From a virus: DNA of 23,589 nucleotides. Below are positions 1 to 8,232 of this stretch, in pieces. Position numbers and translations under genes: made by a program. The notes beneath the pieces were generated by a model. The model was given only the letters and a program-made list of their open reading frames with translations, made no database searches and was not told where the DNA came from. The stretch spans positions 1-23,589 of IMG/VR virus record IMGVR_UViG_3300039159_000018; one strand, 5' to 3'. The first letter of the stretch is position 1. The number at the start of each line of letters is the position of its first letter.

Positions 1-651
1 ATAACTTACAATCCTAGCTCGGCCTTGCGGTGTGGCATTAATATATTGGCCTACACTTGCCACAGTAAATGATGCAGCAGAAGCCGTTAATGTTGCGTTA
101 CCCGATACGGAAGAAGGCGTTAACGTACCAGCAGGTGTCGTAACACTTAATACAAAAGCATAATCTGGTATTCCTGCAAATGTAACATTGGTAACAGTCC
201 ATGATGCGTCGTTAACACCACGAACAATAGTGACTGGCACCAAGTCTGGGTGCACAACAATCAACGTATCAGCCGACTGCGTCCAGTTAATTTCGGCAAG
301 CATTGCTGAAGTAATACCTGTTACTAAATACGGGTTTCCTGTGCCATTTATGTTTGTAACAACATTGCCATCTTTAAATATATACATGCGTAAATTAACA
401 AATGCAAGCATGTAACTATCTGTTACTGAAAACTCAAACGGCACTAAACGCACACCATTAGCAGCAGAGGCTGGAAGCGCATAACGAAACTTTGTGCCAG
501 CTCTGCGCTTTATCCCGCCTTGGGGTTGAATAACAATATTAGTGGCTTTTGCTAACGCATTTCGATACTGGTCAAGATCAACCCTTGCCCGCAACAAAGG
601 GTCTAATTCACCTGTGCTAAAGTTTGTTTGGAAGTCCAAAAAGCGTGGCAT
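1..651 (-). CDS. Tail tubular protein B / nozzle-like protein (partial, N-terminal 217 residues)
   Basis: The frame is open from an ATG at 651 to the left edge, so the C-terminal part lies outside the window. The N-terminus (MPRFLDFQTNFSTGELDP, then LLRARVDLDQYRNAL and a PQGGIKRRAGTKF segment) is typical of the large nozzle proteins that follow tail tubular protein A in T7-like and other podophages. Near the edge a segment ending in QGRARIVSY also recurs in this family. The start overlaps the stop of the preceding tail gene by one base (TAATG), indicating translational coupling. Its role would be to form the distal part of the short tail. Family assignment is from remembered sequence pattern and gene order; the exact subfamily is uncertain. 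Confidence 0.75.
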   Translation of the reverse strand, partial: MPRFLDFQTNFSTGELDPLLRARVDLDQYRNALAKATNIVIQPQGGIKRRAGTKFRYALPASAANGVRLVPFEFSVTDSYMLAFVNLRMYIFKDGNVVTNINGTGNPYLVTGITSAMLAEINWTQSADTLIVVHPDLVPVTIVRGVNDASWTVTNVTFAGIPDYAFVLSVTTPAGTLTPSSVSGNATLTASAASFTVASVGQYINATPQGRARIVSY

Positions 652-1256
652 TAGTATCTCACATCAATTAATGAGTAATCTTCAAATGCTTTTGTTGGTT
701 GGCCTTGACCATCAATATTTGCAGCCTGCCTAAAATATCCACTACGGCCATCGCCACCAACCGATACACCTTGCCAATAACCTGTTTTTGATTCTTGTTC
801 AGTAATGGGATAAGCTAAATGCCAAGCCATCATATATTTTAATAATTGAATAAAATACTGTGGCATTGCAAATTCAGGCGTTTGATAGGGATAATCTATG
901 ACAATAATCTTTTCATTAGTAAAAAGTTTGTCACCTAATATTTCCCATTCTTTAAAAGCTCTAGCGCCAATCTGAGTGTTATTAAAGACAGCACGAGGGT
1001 TTGCCAAACGATCGCCAGGCATTTGAAACTCGTATGACCATTCGTTAACGGGCGTAGTAATTAGCCTTGATAACTGCATTTTTTTGTAAGCAAACGACCA
1101 AGGGTAAAGTGACAAAGTCATATCACGCACGTTTGGGTAAAGACGGTCGCAAGTGTTAGCTTCGTCCGTGCCGTCTGTGAATGACGATATAGGTTTTGCC
1201 CCAAGCAAAATTAAAGCATCAGAACAAATAGAAACAGCCGAATCGCCTGCAGCCAT
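651..1256 (-). CDS. Tail tubular protein A (head-proximal tail ring)
   Basis: This 201-residue protein has the N-terminal pattern of T7 gp11-like adaptor proteins: a helix with SICSDALILLGAKPISSF, followed by an ANTCDRLYPNVRDMTLSLYPWSFA segment. Length matches the family (about 190-210). It would form the ring joining portal and nozzle. A GGGAG ribosome-binding site lies six bases before the ATG. The stop of the upstream methyltransferase gene is one base away and the downstream nozzle gene overlaps the stop by one base, so the three are one translation block. Confidence 0.85.
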   Translation of the reverse strand: MAAGDSAVSICSDALILLGAKPISSFTDGTDEANTCDRLYPNVRDMTLSLYPWSFAYKKMQLSRLITTPVNEWSYEFQMPGDRLANPRAVFNNTQIGARAFKEWEILGDKLFTNEKIIVIDYPYQTPEFAMPQYFIQLLKYMMAWHLAYPITEQESKTGYWQGVSVGGDGRSGYFRQAANIDGQGQPTKAFEDYSLIDVRY

Positions 1257-1257
1257 T

Positions 1258-1770
1258 TTAAACTCCCAATAATATGAACGTTACCTCACTAGGCTTGCTT
1301 GTGTCTACTGTTTTAACCTGCCAACCTGTAAATGACGTTTTAATTTTTTCAAGCCACCAAGATGGTGACTCAACAATCAAGTGTGCATTTCTGCCATCTG
1401 ATAATATTTTAGATGCAAGCCGTGTTGAAATCACTAAATATATTGCTTTTTTTGCAACACGCTCAATATCCTGTAATACTTCTTCTAAGCACTCAGGCTC
1501 GACATGCTCAAGCACGTCACAACAAGCAACCACATCATGTGGTCTTGGTTTGCCAAAGTACTCATAAACTGCTGGGTCATAATTAGTAACTTTAGACAGA
1601 TGCTTTGACATTTCACCTTTACCGCAACCGTAATCTAAAATTGTTTTAGCACCAACTTTCATAGCTAATTCACCAATTGCCACATATAACTTATGTCTAA
1701 CCCGTGAACCGTATCTAGGGTCTTGGTGCAAGTTAATATTTAATGCTCTGTATTTTTCGGTGATTAACAC
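1258..1770 (-). CDS. Class I SAM-dependent methyltransferase
   Basis: The 170-residue protein carries a clear SAM-binding motif I (DYGCGKG, residues 46-52) and a second strand with CCDVLEHV (residues 83-90), the usual layout of small class I methyltransferases of the type found in glycan or small-molecule modification clusters. Substrate cannot be read from sequence. The start is a GTG (1768-1770) preceded by GGGAG, and overlaps the end of the DUF115-like gene by seven bases. Together with that gene and the glycosyltransferase near the terminase it may modify a sugar. DNA methylation is unlikely because no DPPY-type or PCQ motif is present. Confidence 0.8.
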   Translation of the reverse strand: MLITEKYRALNINLHQDPRYGSRVRHKLYVAIGELAMKVGAKTILDYGCGKGEMSKHLSKVTNYDPAVYEYFGKPRPHDVVACCDVLEHVEPECLEEVLQDIERVAKKAIYLVISTRLASKILSDGRNAHLIVESPSWWLEKIKTSFTGWQVKTVDTSKPSEVTFILLGV

Positions 1771-2372
1771 GGCGCTCCCAAAACTTCTTTTGTCATGCCA
1801 GACATTGAATAAATCTTATCCGTCTTGCCGTTAACCTTATGGTTTTTTAATAATTGCAACCAATGTTTTACGTTTTCAGCAGAAGCAAAAGTATTGTCAT
1901 ACCTTTTTGTTTGTTGCCCATAACCTTGAGCATAGCCTAAATTGTCTGGGTCAAGCGGTATACCCGCCATAATAACCTCATCAAAGCCCATTCCGTGCCT
2001 AGCCCACAAAGCGCCAGCAATGCCAGACGAGCCAACAGCCCAGTTTAATTGTGGCCAAACATAATCAATCGCTTGCCATGCTGTATCTGGTGTCGGCAAG
2101 AACCATATTCCACCACCTTTGTTTTGATATTTTCTAGGCCTAGCGTGAATAATAATCGGTCTATTTATAGCTTGTTTGATTTTTAATGACAACTCACCAT
2201 GCTGTGTCCAGACATGATCTATTTCTGGAATAATATTAGATGCAAACTTTACGCCAATTATTTCAGCGCTTGGTCGCAATTTTCTTGCCTTTTCTAAATC
2301 CGATAAAACAGAAGGGGCTGCTCCACATATAATGGCGCAGCCCCCGTGCCGATGATTATATTCAATCGGCAT
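1764..2372 (-). CDS. DUF115 / MptE-like protein (putative glycan-modification enzyme)
   Basis: The N-terminal strand-loop AIICGAAPSVLSD (residues 13-25), a central GSSGIAGALWARHGMGFDEV segment (114-133) and the following IMAGIPLD (134-141) match the pattern of the DUF115 / 6-hydroxymethylpterin pyrophosphokinase MptE-like fold. Relatives include Maf flagellin-glycosylation proteins. The protein is 202 residues. The sequence suggests a nucleotide or nucleotide-sugar binding Rossmann-type domain; the reaction is unknown. There is no good ribosome-binding site before the ATG, so translation may depend on the upstream gene eight bases away. It ends inside the start of the methyltransferase gene. 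Confidence 0.6.
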   Translation of the reverse strand: MPIEYNHRHGGCAIICGAAPSVLSDLEKARKLRPSAEIIGVKFASNIIPEIDHVWTQHGELSLKIKQAINRPIIIHARPRKYQNKGGGIWFLPTPDTAWQAIDYVWPQLNWAVGSSGIAGALWARHGMGFDEVIMAGIPLDPDNLGYAQGYGQQTKRYDNTFASAENVKHWLQLLKNHKVNGKTDKIYSMSGMTKEVLGAPC

Positions 2373-2380
2373 AGCGTTTA

Positions 2381-2659
2381 TTAATCGCTATCTGTACCGC
2401 CAAGCGCTGTCGCGTTAGTTACATCTACGACTCCCGCAGCGTTGCTTGTGACAACATGCAGGCCAAAAGTAGGTGTGCTATCTGCATCAGCGTAGACATA
2501 AATCAAATCACCGACTTTCATGCTGCCAGCCATTTCATTGAAATAGCCAGAACCATCAACGTCAATTGCTAGGTCATTTGTTTTGTATGTCCAAATCTGA
2601 GGCGCTTGCCCTGCTTTTGAAGCGGTTGTAATGTTAAGACCATCTTTGCTAAAAGCCAT
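2381..2659 (-). CDS. Small head-associated virion protein (putative decoration protein)
   Basis: This is a 92-residue protein directly downstream of the major capsid gene. It opens MAFSKDGLNITTASKAGQAP, then has QIWTYKT and a beta-rich centre (MKVGDLIYVYADADSTPTF) and a GVVDVTN segment. Proteins of this size and pattern commonly follow the capsid gene in podophages. A head decoration or stabilising role is inferred from position only. An AAAGGAG site lies six bases before the ATG, one of the strongest ribosome-binding sites here, which fits high expression. Confidence 0.6.
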   Translation of the reverse strand: MAFSKDGLNITTASKAGQAPQIWTYKTNDLAIDVDGSGYFNEMAGSMKVGDLIYVYADADSTPTFGLHVVTSNAAGVVDVTNATALGGTDSD

Positions 2660-2670
2660 GATTTACTCCT

Positions 2671-3510
2671 TTACACTTCGGTGCAGTTAATATTGACGAT
2701 ACCTTCAGCGTCAATAGCAACAGCACCTGCTGAAAACATAGAAGATATCAAGAAGCTAGTCTTTTCTGGAATGTAATTGATTTCGGTTTTAGGCGAAATG
2801 CCCTCTGCCATGCCAACTGCATCACGATGAAAAGCCCAGCAAGTACGGCCGTCTGTATCAAGTGGTAAACCACCCTCATCACGATCACCTAATACGTGGA
2901 ACTGGAAACCCAAGAACGTATTAATGTCACCCTGAACCAAGGCTTTAACTGTATTAAAGTCAGAGCTGGTTACAGCAGTTTCACCCAAGAGTGAAGACAA
3001 TGAATTAGCGTGAATAATAATGTGGCGATCACGCATAGGAACGTTACCTTTGTCGAGCAATGCTTTCGCAGTACGCAACTTTGCAACGTTTAAGTTGGTA
3101 TTTGTACCACCAATGTCTTCCGACACGGTAAGCGTAGTGCTTGAACCGTTAAGCGCATCAAGAACCAACTGGTCTTGACGACGACCAATAGCGCTTGAAA
3201 CCACGTTAACTAACTCGCGACGCTCGTCAAAGTTTACCTTTGCTTGCATAAAGATGTCGCTATATTCAGCAGCAATCCAGTCTTGCAAGGTAGCAGTAAC
3301 TTGACCATAACTTACGTTAAGAGGAGATACATCAGTTTGGGGGATACGAACTTGTGCAACACCCTTGCCGATTTTTGGAAATTTGTAACTAGCGCCTTCT
3401 ACACCAGAACGAGTACGGACAGCACCGCGCAATTCAGCCATAGCTTGATATGCTTGTTTTACTTCCGCGTCGAACAGGGTAACAAAGGCAGTTGATAATT
3501 GAGCAGCCAT
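2671..3510 (-). CDS. Major capsid protein
   Basis: The 279-residue protein resembles the short major capsid proteins of podophages whose head genes lie between scaffold and tail tubular genes. Features visible are an N-terminal helix (LFDAEVKQAYQAMAELRGAV), a YKFPKIGKG segment, a DWIAAEYSDIF strand region, an ERRELVNVVSSAIGRRQDQ helix and a conserved DRHIIIHANSLSSLL segment, consistent with an HK97-type fold. It sits immediately after the scaffold gene, separated by a terminator and a long leader with a candidate promoter. AAGGA lies six bases before the ATG. Assignment rests on position and family pattern; the fold was not computed. Confidence 0.85.
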   Translation of the reverse strand: MAAQLSTAFVTLFDAEVKQAYQAMAELRGAVRTRSGVEGASYKFPKIGKGVAQVRIPQTDVSPLNVSYGQVTATLQDWIAAEYSDIFMQAKVNFDERRELVNVVSSAIGRRQDQLVLDALNGSSTTLTVSEDIGGTNTNLNVAKLRTAKALLDKGNVPMRDRHIIIHANSLSSLLGETAVTSSDFNTVKALVQGDINTFLGFQFHVLGDRDEGGLPLDTDGRTCWAFHRDAVGMAEGISPKTEINYIPEKTSFLISSMFSAGAVAIDAEGIVNINCTEV

Positions 3511-3646
3511 GTTAATTCCTTCGATTAAGTTTATACGGTTATGTCGTTTCGGTTAGCCATCTGGTGATGGGCCTAGACTTGCATTAGGGTGCCAGCCTAC
3601 TGATCACAGTAATTTAAGGGTCACCGTAGTGATATGCCTCTGATAC

Positions 3647-3675
3647 ATTTTATATTACTTATGGATAATTTACAA
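3647..3675 (-). promoter_or_regulatory. Candidate promoter for the capsid/tail genes with overlapping palindrome
   Basis: On the minus strand TTGTAA (3675-3670) and TAAAAT (3652-3647) are 17 bases apart, giving 4/6 and 5/6 matches to the sigma-70 -35 and -10 boxes. The -35 box forms one arm of the palindrome TTACAATTATTGTAA (3670-3684), so a regulator bound there would block or activate it. The match to consensus is moderate and promoter function is inferred. Confidence 0.4.
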
Positions 3676-3789
3676 TAATTGTAAGTAACTTTGTGGGCTA
3701 CTGGATAAAGCACCATTTGTTGAAAAGAAATGCTAATTACACAATTATAAAGTCGCTAACACTTTACTAGCCCACGTTGCTATCATGCC

Positions 3790-3818
3790 AAAAAAAAAGC
3801 CCCAGCGCAAGCTGAGGC
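3790..3818 (-). terminator. Rho-independent terminator after the scaffold gene
   Basis: Read on the minus strand, an 8-bp stem GCCTCAGC / GCTGGGGC (one G-T wobble) closes a TTGC loop (3818 to 3799) and is followed at once by nine T residues (3798 to 3790). It starts 34 bases after the scaffold stop. This is a canonical terminator and separates scaffold transcription from capsid transcription. Confidence 0.9.
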
Positions 3819-3851
3819 AAAATTCCTTGTTAAGGATACTTTGGAGACAAG

Positions 3852-4625
3852 TTAATTATACCGCGCAGCAAACATCTTTTCAACTTTAGAACGGTAAGAT
3901 GCGTCAGTTTGATACTTAGGGTCACCAACCATAGCCTGCAACTCTTGGTCTGTTGGCATGCCTTCAATTGGCATGGATTCAGTTGGTATTCTACCTTCGT
4001 ATGTTTCACGCAATTTCATAAGCGCTTTTAAGCCACGAGAAGTACCACCCATAACCTTAAATTCATCAAAGTCATCAGCGCTCCACACACCCTTGTTAAC
4101 CAAGCCACGCGCCCAATTAACCATGCCGTTGATTACAGAATCAGCATTAGCGCCTAGCGCCTTCTTTTCGGCAACTGGGTCAAACTTAGATTGCCCCATA
4201 GCCTCGGCTGCTAAAGTTGTTAACTCACCCGCCAAGCTGTCAAATGCTGTTTGGCTAATACCGTTTTCTGCTGCCCATTTTTGAAAGACTGGAACCATAG
4301 GCAATTTTTCACCATTATCACCAAACGAACTCAAGTCATACTTACCCTCTGGTGGTGCTTTGTGCTTGCCTTGTGAAACCATTTTTCGCATATCTTTCCA
4401 AGATTTTGCGATACCTTCTAGGTCTGGCTCGTCACCTTTCCAAAAGTTTTCAGGCCACCACTCTGGGCGCTCCTCTGCTTTTTTATCGGTAACTTGATCA
4501 GCAGCCCTATGTTCTACGGCTGTTGATTCTGGGCTAGGTTTCTGTTGACCTTCGTCGGTAGCGTCTGCGCTATCCAATAGGCCAGCAGGTTCTTCGCTGG
4601 GTTGGACTTCTTGTTCTTCGCTCAT
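3852..4625 (-). CDS. Capsid scaffolding protein
   Basis: The 257-residue protein starts with about 50 acidic, disordered-looking residues, then a Trp-rich segment (RPEWWPENFWKGDEPD) and a helical middle. It ends in a basic helical tail (PTDQELQAMVGDPKYQ followed by VEKMFAARYN), the arrangement seen in podophage scaffolding proteins, whose C-terminal helix-loop-helix contacts the capsid protein. Gene order portal, small genes, scaffold, capsid supports this. The ATG overlaps the stop of the preceding gene (ATGA). A strong terminator follows the stop. The protein would be needed only during procapsid assembly. Confidence 0.85.
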   Translation of the reverse strand: MSEEQEVQPSEEPAGLLDSADATDEGQQKPSPESTAVEHRAADQVTDKKAEERPEWWPENFWKGDEPDLEGIAKSWKDMRKMVSQGKHKAPPEGKYDLSSFGDNGEKLPMVPVFQKWAAENGISQTAFDSLAGELTTLAAEAMGQSKFDPVAEKKALGANADSVINGMVNWARGLVNKGVWSADDFDEFKVMGGTSRGLKALMKLRETYEGRIPTESMPIEGMPTDQELQAMVGDPKYQTDASYRSKVEKMFAARYN

Positions 4626-4876
4626 TTCAGATTCCTTGCACGGTTAATACGCAACTCAATCTCTTTGACAAGACTGCATCGCCCTTCTAAAAAATAGCCA
4701 TAAGACGGTTCTGCCCCTGGCCCCCAGCATGGCTGTTCAATGGTCTGATCTCTCAGCGTTTTTAACAGCTTTTGCCCTTCGTCTGTGCCAAACACTTTTA
4801 AGCACAATATATCTAAATCATTTACAGGTGGTGGTGTAAGCGATTGCTGCACCGCTTCTAATTCGTCCCAAGACAT
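4622..4876 (-). CDS. Bbp19-like small phage protein
   Basis: This 84-residue protein contains CLKVFGTDEGQKLLKTLRDQ followed by a YGYFLEGRCSLVKEIELRI helix. That pairing (FGT..G.. helix, then a FxEGRR-like helix) resembles the Bbp19 family named from Bordetella phage BPP-1, usually coded between portal and scaffold. Function is unknown. An AAAGGA site sits six bases before the ATG, inside the double stop (TAATAA) of the cupin gene, and its own stop overlaps the scaffold start, so expression is coupled on both sides. Confidence 0.55.
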   Translation of the reverse strand: MSWDELEAVQQSLTPPPVNDLDILCLKVFGTDEGQKLLKTLRDQTIEQPCWGPGAEPSYGYFLEGRCSLVKEIELRINRARNLK

Positions 4877-4879
4877 TTA

Positions 4880-5185
4880 TTATCCTTTGGTTATAAGAAT
4901 TTTATCAATATTGCTGGCGTCAACCTCATCTGTGGCGTGTACACAGTACCAAACACTACTTTCAATAGCTTCTATTTCGTGCGTCACGTTTGCTTTAATT
5001 TCAATGCACGCTGGGGCAAAATACATTTCTGGTTTGCCGTCTGCAAAAACCATAACACAACCCTTTGCCAAGATAGAAAAATGGGTAAAGGTGTGTTGGT
5101 GCTTTTCAAGTTTCATGCCAGCAGGTAAGTGTGCTTCTTTTGCATAAAGACCATCAGCAAAAAAATGGCAAATCTCTGGGTTCAT
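4880..5185 (-). CDS. Cupin-fold protein in the head gene block
   Basis: The 101-residue protein has a recognisable cupin motif 1: G23, H29-x-H31, then H35 where the motif usually has Glu, and G42. The second motif region supplies H69 (NVTHEIEAI). The size fits a single cupin domain. A metal ion bound by H29, H31, H35 and H69 is plausible. The reaction or ligand is unknown. It lies between portal and the Bbp19-like gene with an AGAGG ribosome-binding site, so it is made with structural proteins; it could be a virion component or a metabolite-binding protein. No signal peptide or membrane segment is seen. Confidence 0.7.
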   Translation of the reverse strand: MNPEICHFFADGLYAKEAHLPAGMKLEKHQHTFTHFSILAKGCVMVFADGKPEMYFAPACIEIKANVTHEIEAIESSVWYCVHATDEVDASNIDKILITKG

Positions 5186-5197
5186 TATTATTACCTC

Positions 5198-6820
5198 TTA
5201 CATTTGCGGTGTCATGGCTTGATCTGGTGCAACAGCAGCTTGCTGGTTAGCATTAACTTGTTGTTGTTGGCCAGCCATAGCCATCATTGCTTGGTCTTGT
5301 TGAGCAAGTTTTCTTTGCTCCTCAATAAGGTAAGCACGTTCGGCAGCCGTGGTTCTAAGTGCAGCAGGAACTCCTAACTTCTCGCCCAGGTAATCAATTA
5401 GATCGCCTGTCTTAATTGCTAATTGACCTTCATTTCCTAATGACGCAGTTAACTGCATAAACTGAACAATAGAATTTATTTCTTCCATGTTTTGCGCCAT
5501 AGCCAAAGGCGCTACGGGTGACACTCTGACTTCAAGGCCATTAACTCTTAAAGGCAAGTCAATTAAACCGCGCTCGTCCATAACTTGCAAAATGCGACTA
5601 ACCAATGGAATCATTGTTTCATTGATTAAACGACCAAATGCCGAGCCTAGACTTTGAGCCAACTCTTTCATGCGCTCAACAACCTCAGTAGCAGAACGTG
5701 CGCTCATGTTGTCTGGCGGTAAAGACTCGTCAAGCAATACGCGCTTAATGTTTTGCCTTAAATCATTAATAACAATTTGCGATACGTTAAAGTCACCCGC
5801 CCTAGGTAACGGACGCAATGACTCACCTTGTGGCCCACCGTTTCTGGCTACGGGAATAATTGTGCCAGGGATAATCTTAACGGTAGCTGGGTTTAAAACG
5901 CCATCGTCTGCTGCGGTATAGACGCCTGCAACAGCTAGTGAAGCATTTTTAAGCACCAGCTCAAGGGTTTTGTTTAAGGTTTTAATGTCAGGTAAAGCTG
6001 TCACCAACGGGCCACGCCCGTAAATCTCACCCGCCACCTTCATGTAACGGCTAATTACCCACGGGCTAGACTTCTGCCTACGGTAAACAATCTCTTCTTT
6101 GCTTACGCTATCAATGACGTGATAACACCAGTCACCTTGGTCTTGGTCGTAAACGGTAGCCTCAAGTAAGTCAACATCATCGGTTGGCTTGGCTTCAATT
6201 CGTTGTTTTATTTGTTCCGATAGCTCTGCATCACGCCATTGCTGGGCAATGCTTTCGCCCTTCATACGCATCTTACGATAGACTTTATCTACAACACCAT
6301 TAGCACCCTCTTCGTAAGCCACTAAGAACATTGGCACAGGAATAAAGTTAATTGGTGATACATCATCACCAGGCTGAACCAACATGCAAGCCGTGCCGAC
6401 AGATAAATCTAATAAAAACTCACCAATAGCAATGTCAAAGTTTGATTGTTTAATAACAGCAAACATCGTGTCGTTATAAACATCAAGCACAGCTTGAGCT
6501 TGGGTTTTGCGATCTGAGGGAATGTCTTGACCTGGCTCAAGGCGACACCATTTTCTTTGTGGCGGGAATATGCCAGACTGCAGGCGGTTAGAAAATCGTT
6601 GTGTACTGTTAATTGCAGTCGAATCAAACACTCGTGCCATCTTTTTATTGCCAACACTATTGCCTTCCCAATATCCATAAAGCTGTCTTTGTGGCAAGGC
6701 AAATTCATAGCAGTCACGGTACAAATCTTCAAACAAATCTTTTTTGCGCTGGGCAACTTCGGCTCGTTTAATGATTTCCTCAGTCGGCATTTTCTTGCCT
6801 TGATAATTTTGTTTAGCCAT
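5198..6820 (-). CDS. Portal protein (head-to-tail connector family)
   Basis: The 540-residue protein matches the podophage head-to-tail connecting family: an N-terminal helical region (LYRDCYEFALPQRQ), DSTAINSTQRFSNRLQSGIFPPQRKW, a YGRGPLVTALPDIKTLNKTLE segment, and a helical C-terminus ending in a Gln/Ala/Met-rich tail. Twelve copies of the family form the vertex channel for DNA entry. The frame is open to a GTG at 6832, but the ATG at 6818-6820 is preferred: it overlaps the previous stop by one base (TAATG), and GGAG lies 11 bases upstream, whereas for the GTG the GGAG would overlap the start codon itself. Confidence 0.9.
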   Translation of the reverse strand: MAKQNYQGKKMPTEEIIKRAEVAQRKKDLFEDLYRDCYEFALPQRQLYGYWEGNSVGNKKMARVFDSTAINSTQRFSNRLQSGIFPPQRKWCRLEPGQDIPSDRKTQAQAVLDVYNDTMFAVIKQSNFDIAIGEFLLDLSVGTACMLVQPGDDVSPINFIPVPMFLVAYEEGANGVVDKVYRKMRMKGESIAQQWRDAELSEQIKQRIEAKPTDDVDLLEATVYDQDQGDWCYHVIDSVSKEEIVYRRQKSSPWVISRYMKVAGEIYGRGPLVTALPDIKTLNKTLELVLKNASLAVAGVYTAADDGVLNPATVKIIPGTIIPVARNGGPQGESLRPLPRAGDFNVSQIVINDLRQNIKRVLLDESLPPDNMSARSATEVVERMKELAQSLGSAFGRLINETMIPLVSRILQVMDERGLIDLPLRVNGLEVRVSPVAPLAMAQNMEEINSIVQFMQLTASLGNEGQLAIKTGDLIDYLGEKLGVPAALRTTAAERAYLIEEQRKLAQQDQAMMAMAGQQQQVNANQQAAVAPDQAMTPQM

Positions 6821-7407
6821 TATTCGTACCACTCCAAAAGAATCTCTGCGGCATGTGACGTACCGTTGACATTTGTTAATCTAAATAAATATGTTGTTAA
6901 TGGTTTAAGAATTATTAGTGGGGAGTTAGTATCGCCACCACCTGCTTTTTTTCCCGTACCGCCAATAAGAATTTGACGTAATAATTCCGTACCAGTTGTT
7001 GTAACCGTTGGGTTGATTAACGCTGCTGATTGACTAGCCACCGCAGAAAAGTTGCGGTTAATGTTAAGAGCCGTTGCTGGTGTCCCACCTGTTACTGTTG
7101 AGCCTTCATATAAATAACCCATTGCATTGCCACCGCATAAACCTGAAACGGATAATTTTGGCGACACGCCACTTGCCCATGCAATCGCAATGTCAATATT
7201 TGCCCCAGCAGCTAACGGGATTGCAAAATCTTTTACAAAGCCTAAGCCATAAGCCCGACCTTCTAACGCTCGCAACATAAACACATCTTCCATTGGCAAA
7301 GGAAACTCTGAGCCAATAAGCGCTGGTTCGCCGTTACGGTCTAAGTAATTTGGCGTTACAAGCCTAGATTTAGCGGTTAATGATTCAAGCTCGACTTTAA
7401 TAGCCAT
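6820..7407 (-). CDS. Putative virion structural protein
   Basis: This 195-residue, beta-rich, Gly/Thr/Ala-rich protein has the pattern of a widespread phage protein: an Asn-rich segment (ALNINRNFSAVASQSAAL), a Gly-rich loop (GGTGKKAGGGDTNS), then PLTTYLFRLTNVNGTSHAAEILLEWYE at the C-terminus. Such proteins are found among phage structural genes, often annotated only as hypothetical. A surface or receptor-related role is possible but not shown. It is translationally coupled to portal (TAATG). An AAGG ribosome-binding site lies eight bases upstream of its ATG. Confidence 0.55.
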   Translation of the reverse strand: MAIKVELESLTAKSRLVTPNYLDRNGEPALIGSEFPLPMEDVFMLRALEGRAYGLGFVKDFAIPLAAGANIDIAIAWASGVSPKLSVSGLCGGNAMGYLYEGSTVTGGTPATALNINRNFSAVASQSAALINPTVTTTGTELLRQILIGGTGKKAGGGDTNSPLIILKPLTTYLFRLTNVNGTSHAAEILLEWYE

Positions 7408-7441
7408 TGTCTGCCTTTTGTTTGCGGTTCATATTCGACGT

Positions 7442-8224
7442 TTAAGCCGATTCTCTTTGAAGCAAAGGCCTGTCAGTCATGCGCCGTCTGGCGTTTGCAC
7501 TTGCAGATCGACGCTCACCAATCTCGCGTTGGAAGTATTCCTGCTCGCGTTGAAGTGCTGCTGTATACTTTTCGCCCAATCCGCTTGTGTCTGGCGCAAC
7601 GGGTGTTGTTGGGGCTTGAGCTGAGAATGATTCATTAAAAGCACCAGGGTCGCCTGTTCCGCGCTGCGCTAATTGGAATATTGGATAACCAGCAGGACTT
7701 GCGCCAACTTGTTTTAAGGCAAAGTTTGATGGGAGTGAAGACGCATCAAAACCTGTAACACGAGTTACTTTATCAACATACCATTGTTGTGCGTCAACAC
7801 CGCTTACGCCAGATAATGCTTGGCCTAATCGACCACTAAAGTCAAATTCACTTTTGTTAGAAGTGTCCCTTGCTAAATTAGCTGATAAGTAGGTGCTTGA
7901 TCTATCTCTAACTGGAAGAGCAACGAACGTCCCGCCAAATGGTGTAACAGTATTGTATTGATTTACCAAATCATTGTAAGCGTTAGCCTTAGTTTGAAAA
8001 TCCCTTGCTGCTGTTTCATATACGCCCATCTGTTTGCCGTACTCTGCAAGCTGGGTTTGGTAGCCTTGCAACAAACCTTGTTGTTCCGCTTGGAATTGTG
8101 AAGACGCTTGAGCTTGAGCGCGTTCATACCCACTTGTTAAATTGCCAATCTCAATTGATTGACGAGTTTTTCTGCGAGCTGTTCTGCGCTCCGCCATTGA
8201 TTTACTAATTTGCAAAAAAGGCAT
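7442..8224 (-). CDS. Putative internal virion protein, coiled-coil
   Basis: This 260-residue protein has a basic N-terminus (ERRTARRKTRQS), a long Gln/Ala-rich helical stretch (about residues 30-95), a middle domain with DRSSTYLSANLARDTSNKSEFDFSG, and a charged Arg-rich C-terminal helix. It has no recognised catalytic motif. Lying between terminase and portal in a podophage, it may be an ejection or core protein, but this is inferred from position and composition. Its AGGAG site includes the stop codon (TAG) of the preceding gene, eight bases upstream. Confidence 0.5.
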   Translation of the reverse strand: MPFLQISKSMAERRTARRKTRQSIEIGNLTSGYERAQAQASSQFQAEQQGLLQGYQTQLAEYGKQMGVYETAARDFQTKANAYNDLVNQYNTVTPFGGTFVALPVRDRSSTYLSANLARDTSNKSEFDFSGRLGQALSGVSGVDAQQWYVDKVTRVTGFDASSLPSNFALKQVGASPAGYPIFQLAQRGTGDPGAFNESFSAQAPTTPVAPDTSGLGEKYTAALQREQEYFQREIGERRSASANARRRMTDRPLLQRESA

Positions 8225-8232
8225 AGCAACTC

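Larger units (their letters stand above)
3511..3851 (-). other. 341-bp gene-free region: scaffold terminator plus capsid-gene leader
   Basis: No reading frame here looks coding. Read on the minus strand, it holds a Rho-independent terminator after the scaffold gene, then a spaced 8-bp inverted repeat (GTGGGCTA at 3693-3700, TAGCCCAC at 3768-3775), a perfect 7-1-7 palindrome at 3670-3684, a candidate promoter, and about 130 bases of untranslated leader with two short hairpin-forming stretches (around 3600-3635). It ends in the capsid ribosome-binding site. Confidence 0.8.

Noticed and set aside
188-415. Plus-strand ORF inside the tail nozzle gene
   Set aside because: It lies entirely opposite a clearly coding minus-strand gene and has no ribosome-binding site or recognisable family.
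4622-4876. Possible diversity-generating retroelement, suggested by the Bbp19-like gene (named from phage BPP-1)
   Set aside because: No reverse transcriptase, template repeat or variable repeat is present in the window; the Bbp19 family also occurs widely in phages without such elements.
6409-6976. Alternative-frame and opposite-strand ORFs over the portal start
   Set aside because: They overlap the well-supported portal and its upstream neighbour, and their composition is that of shadow frames.
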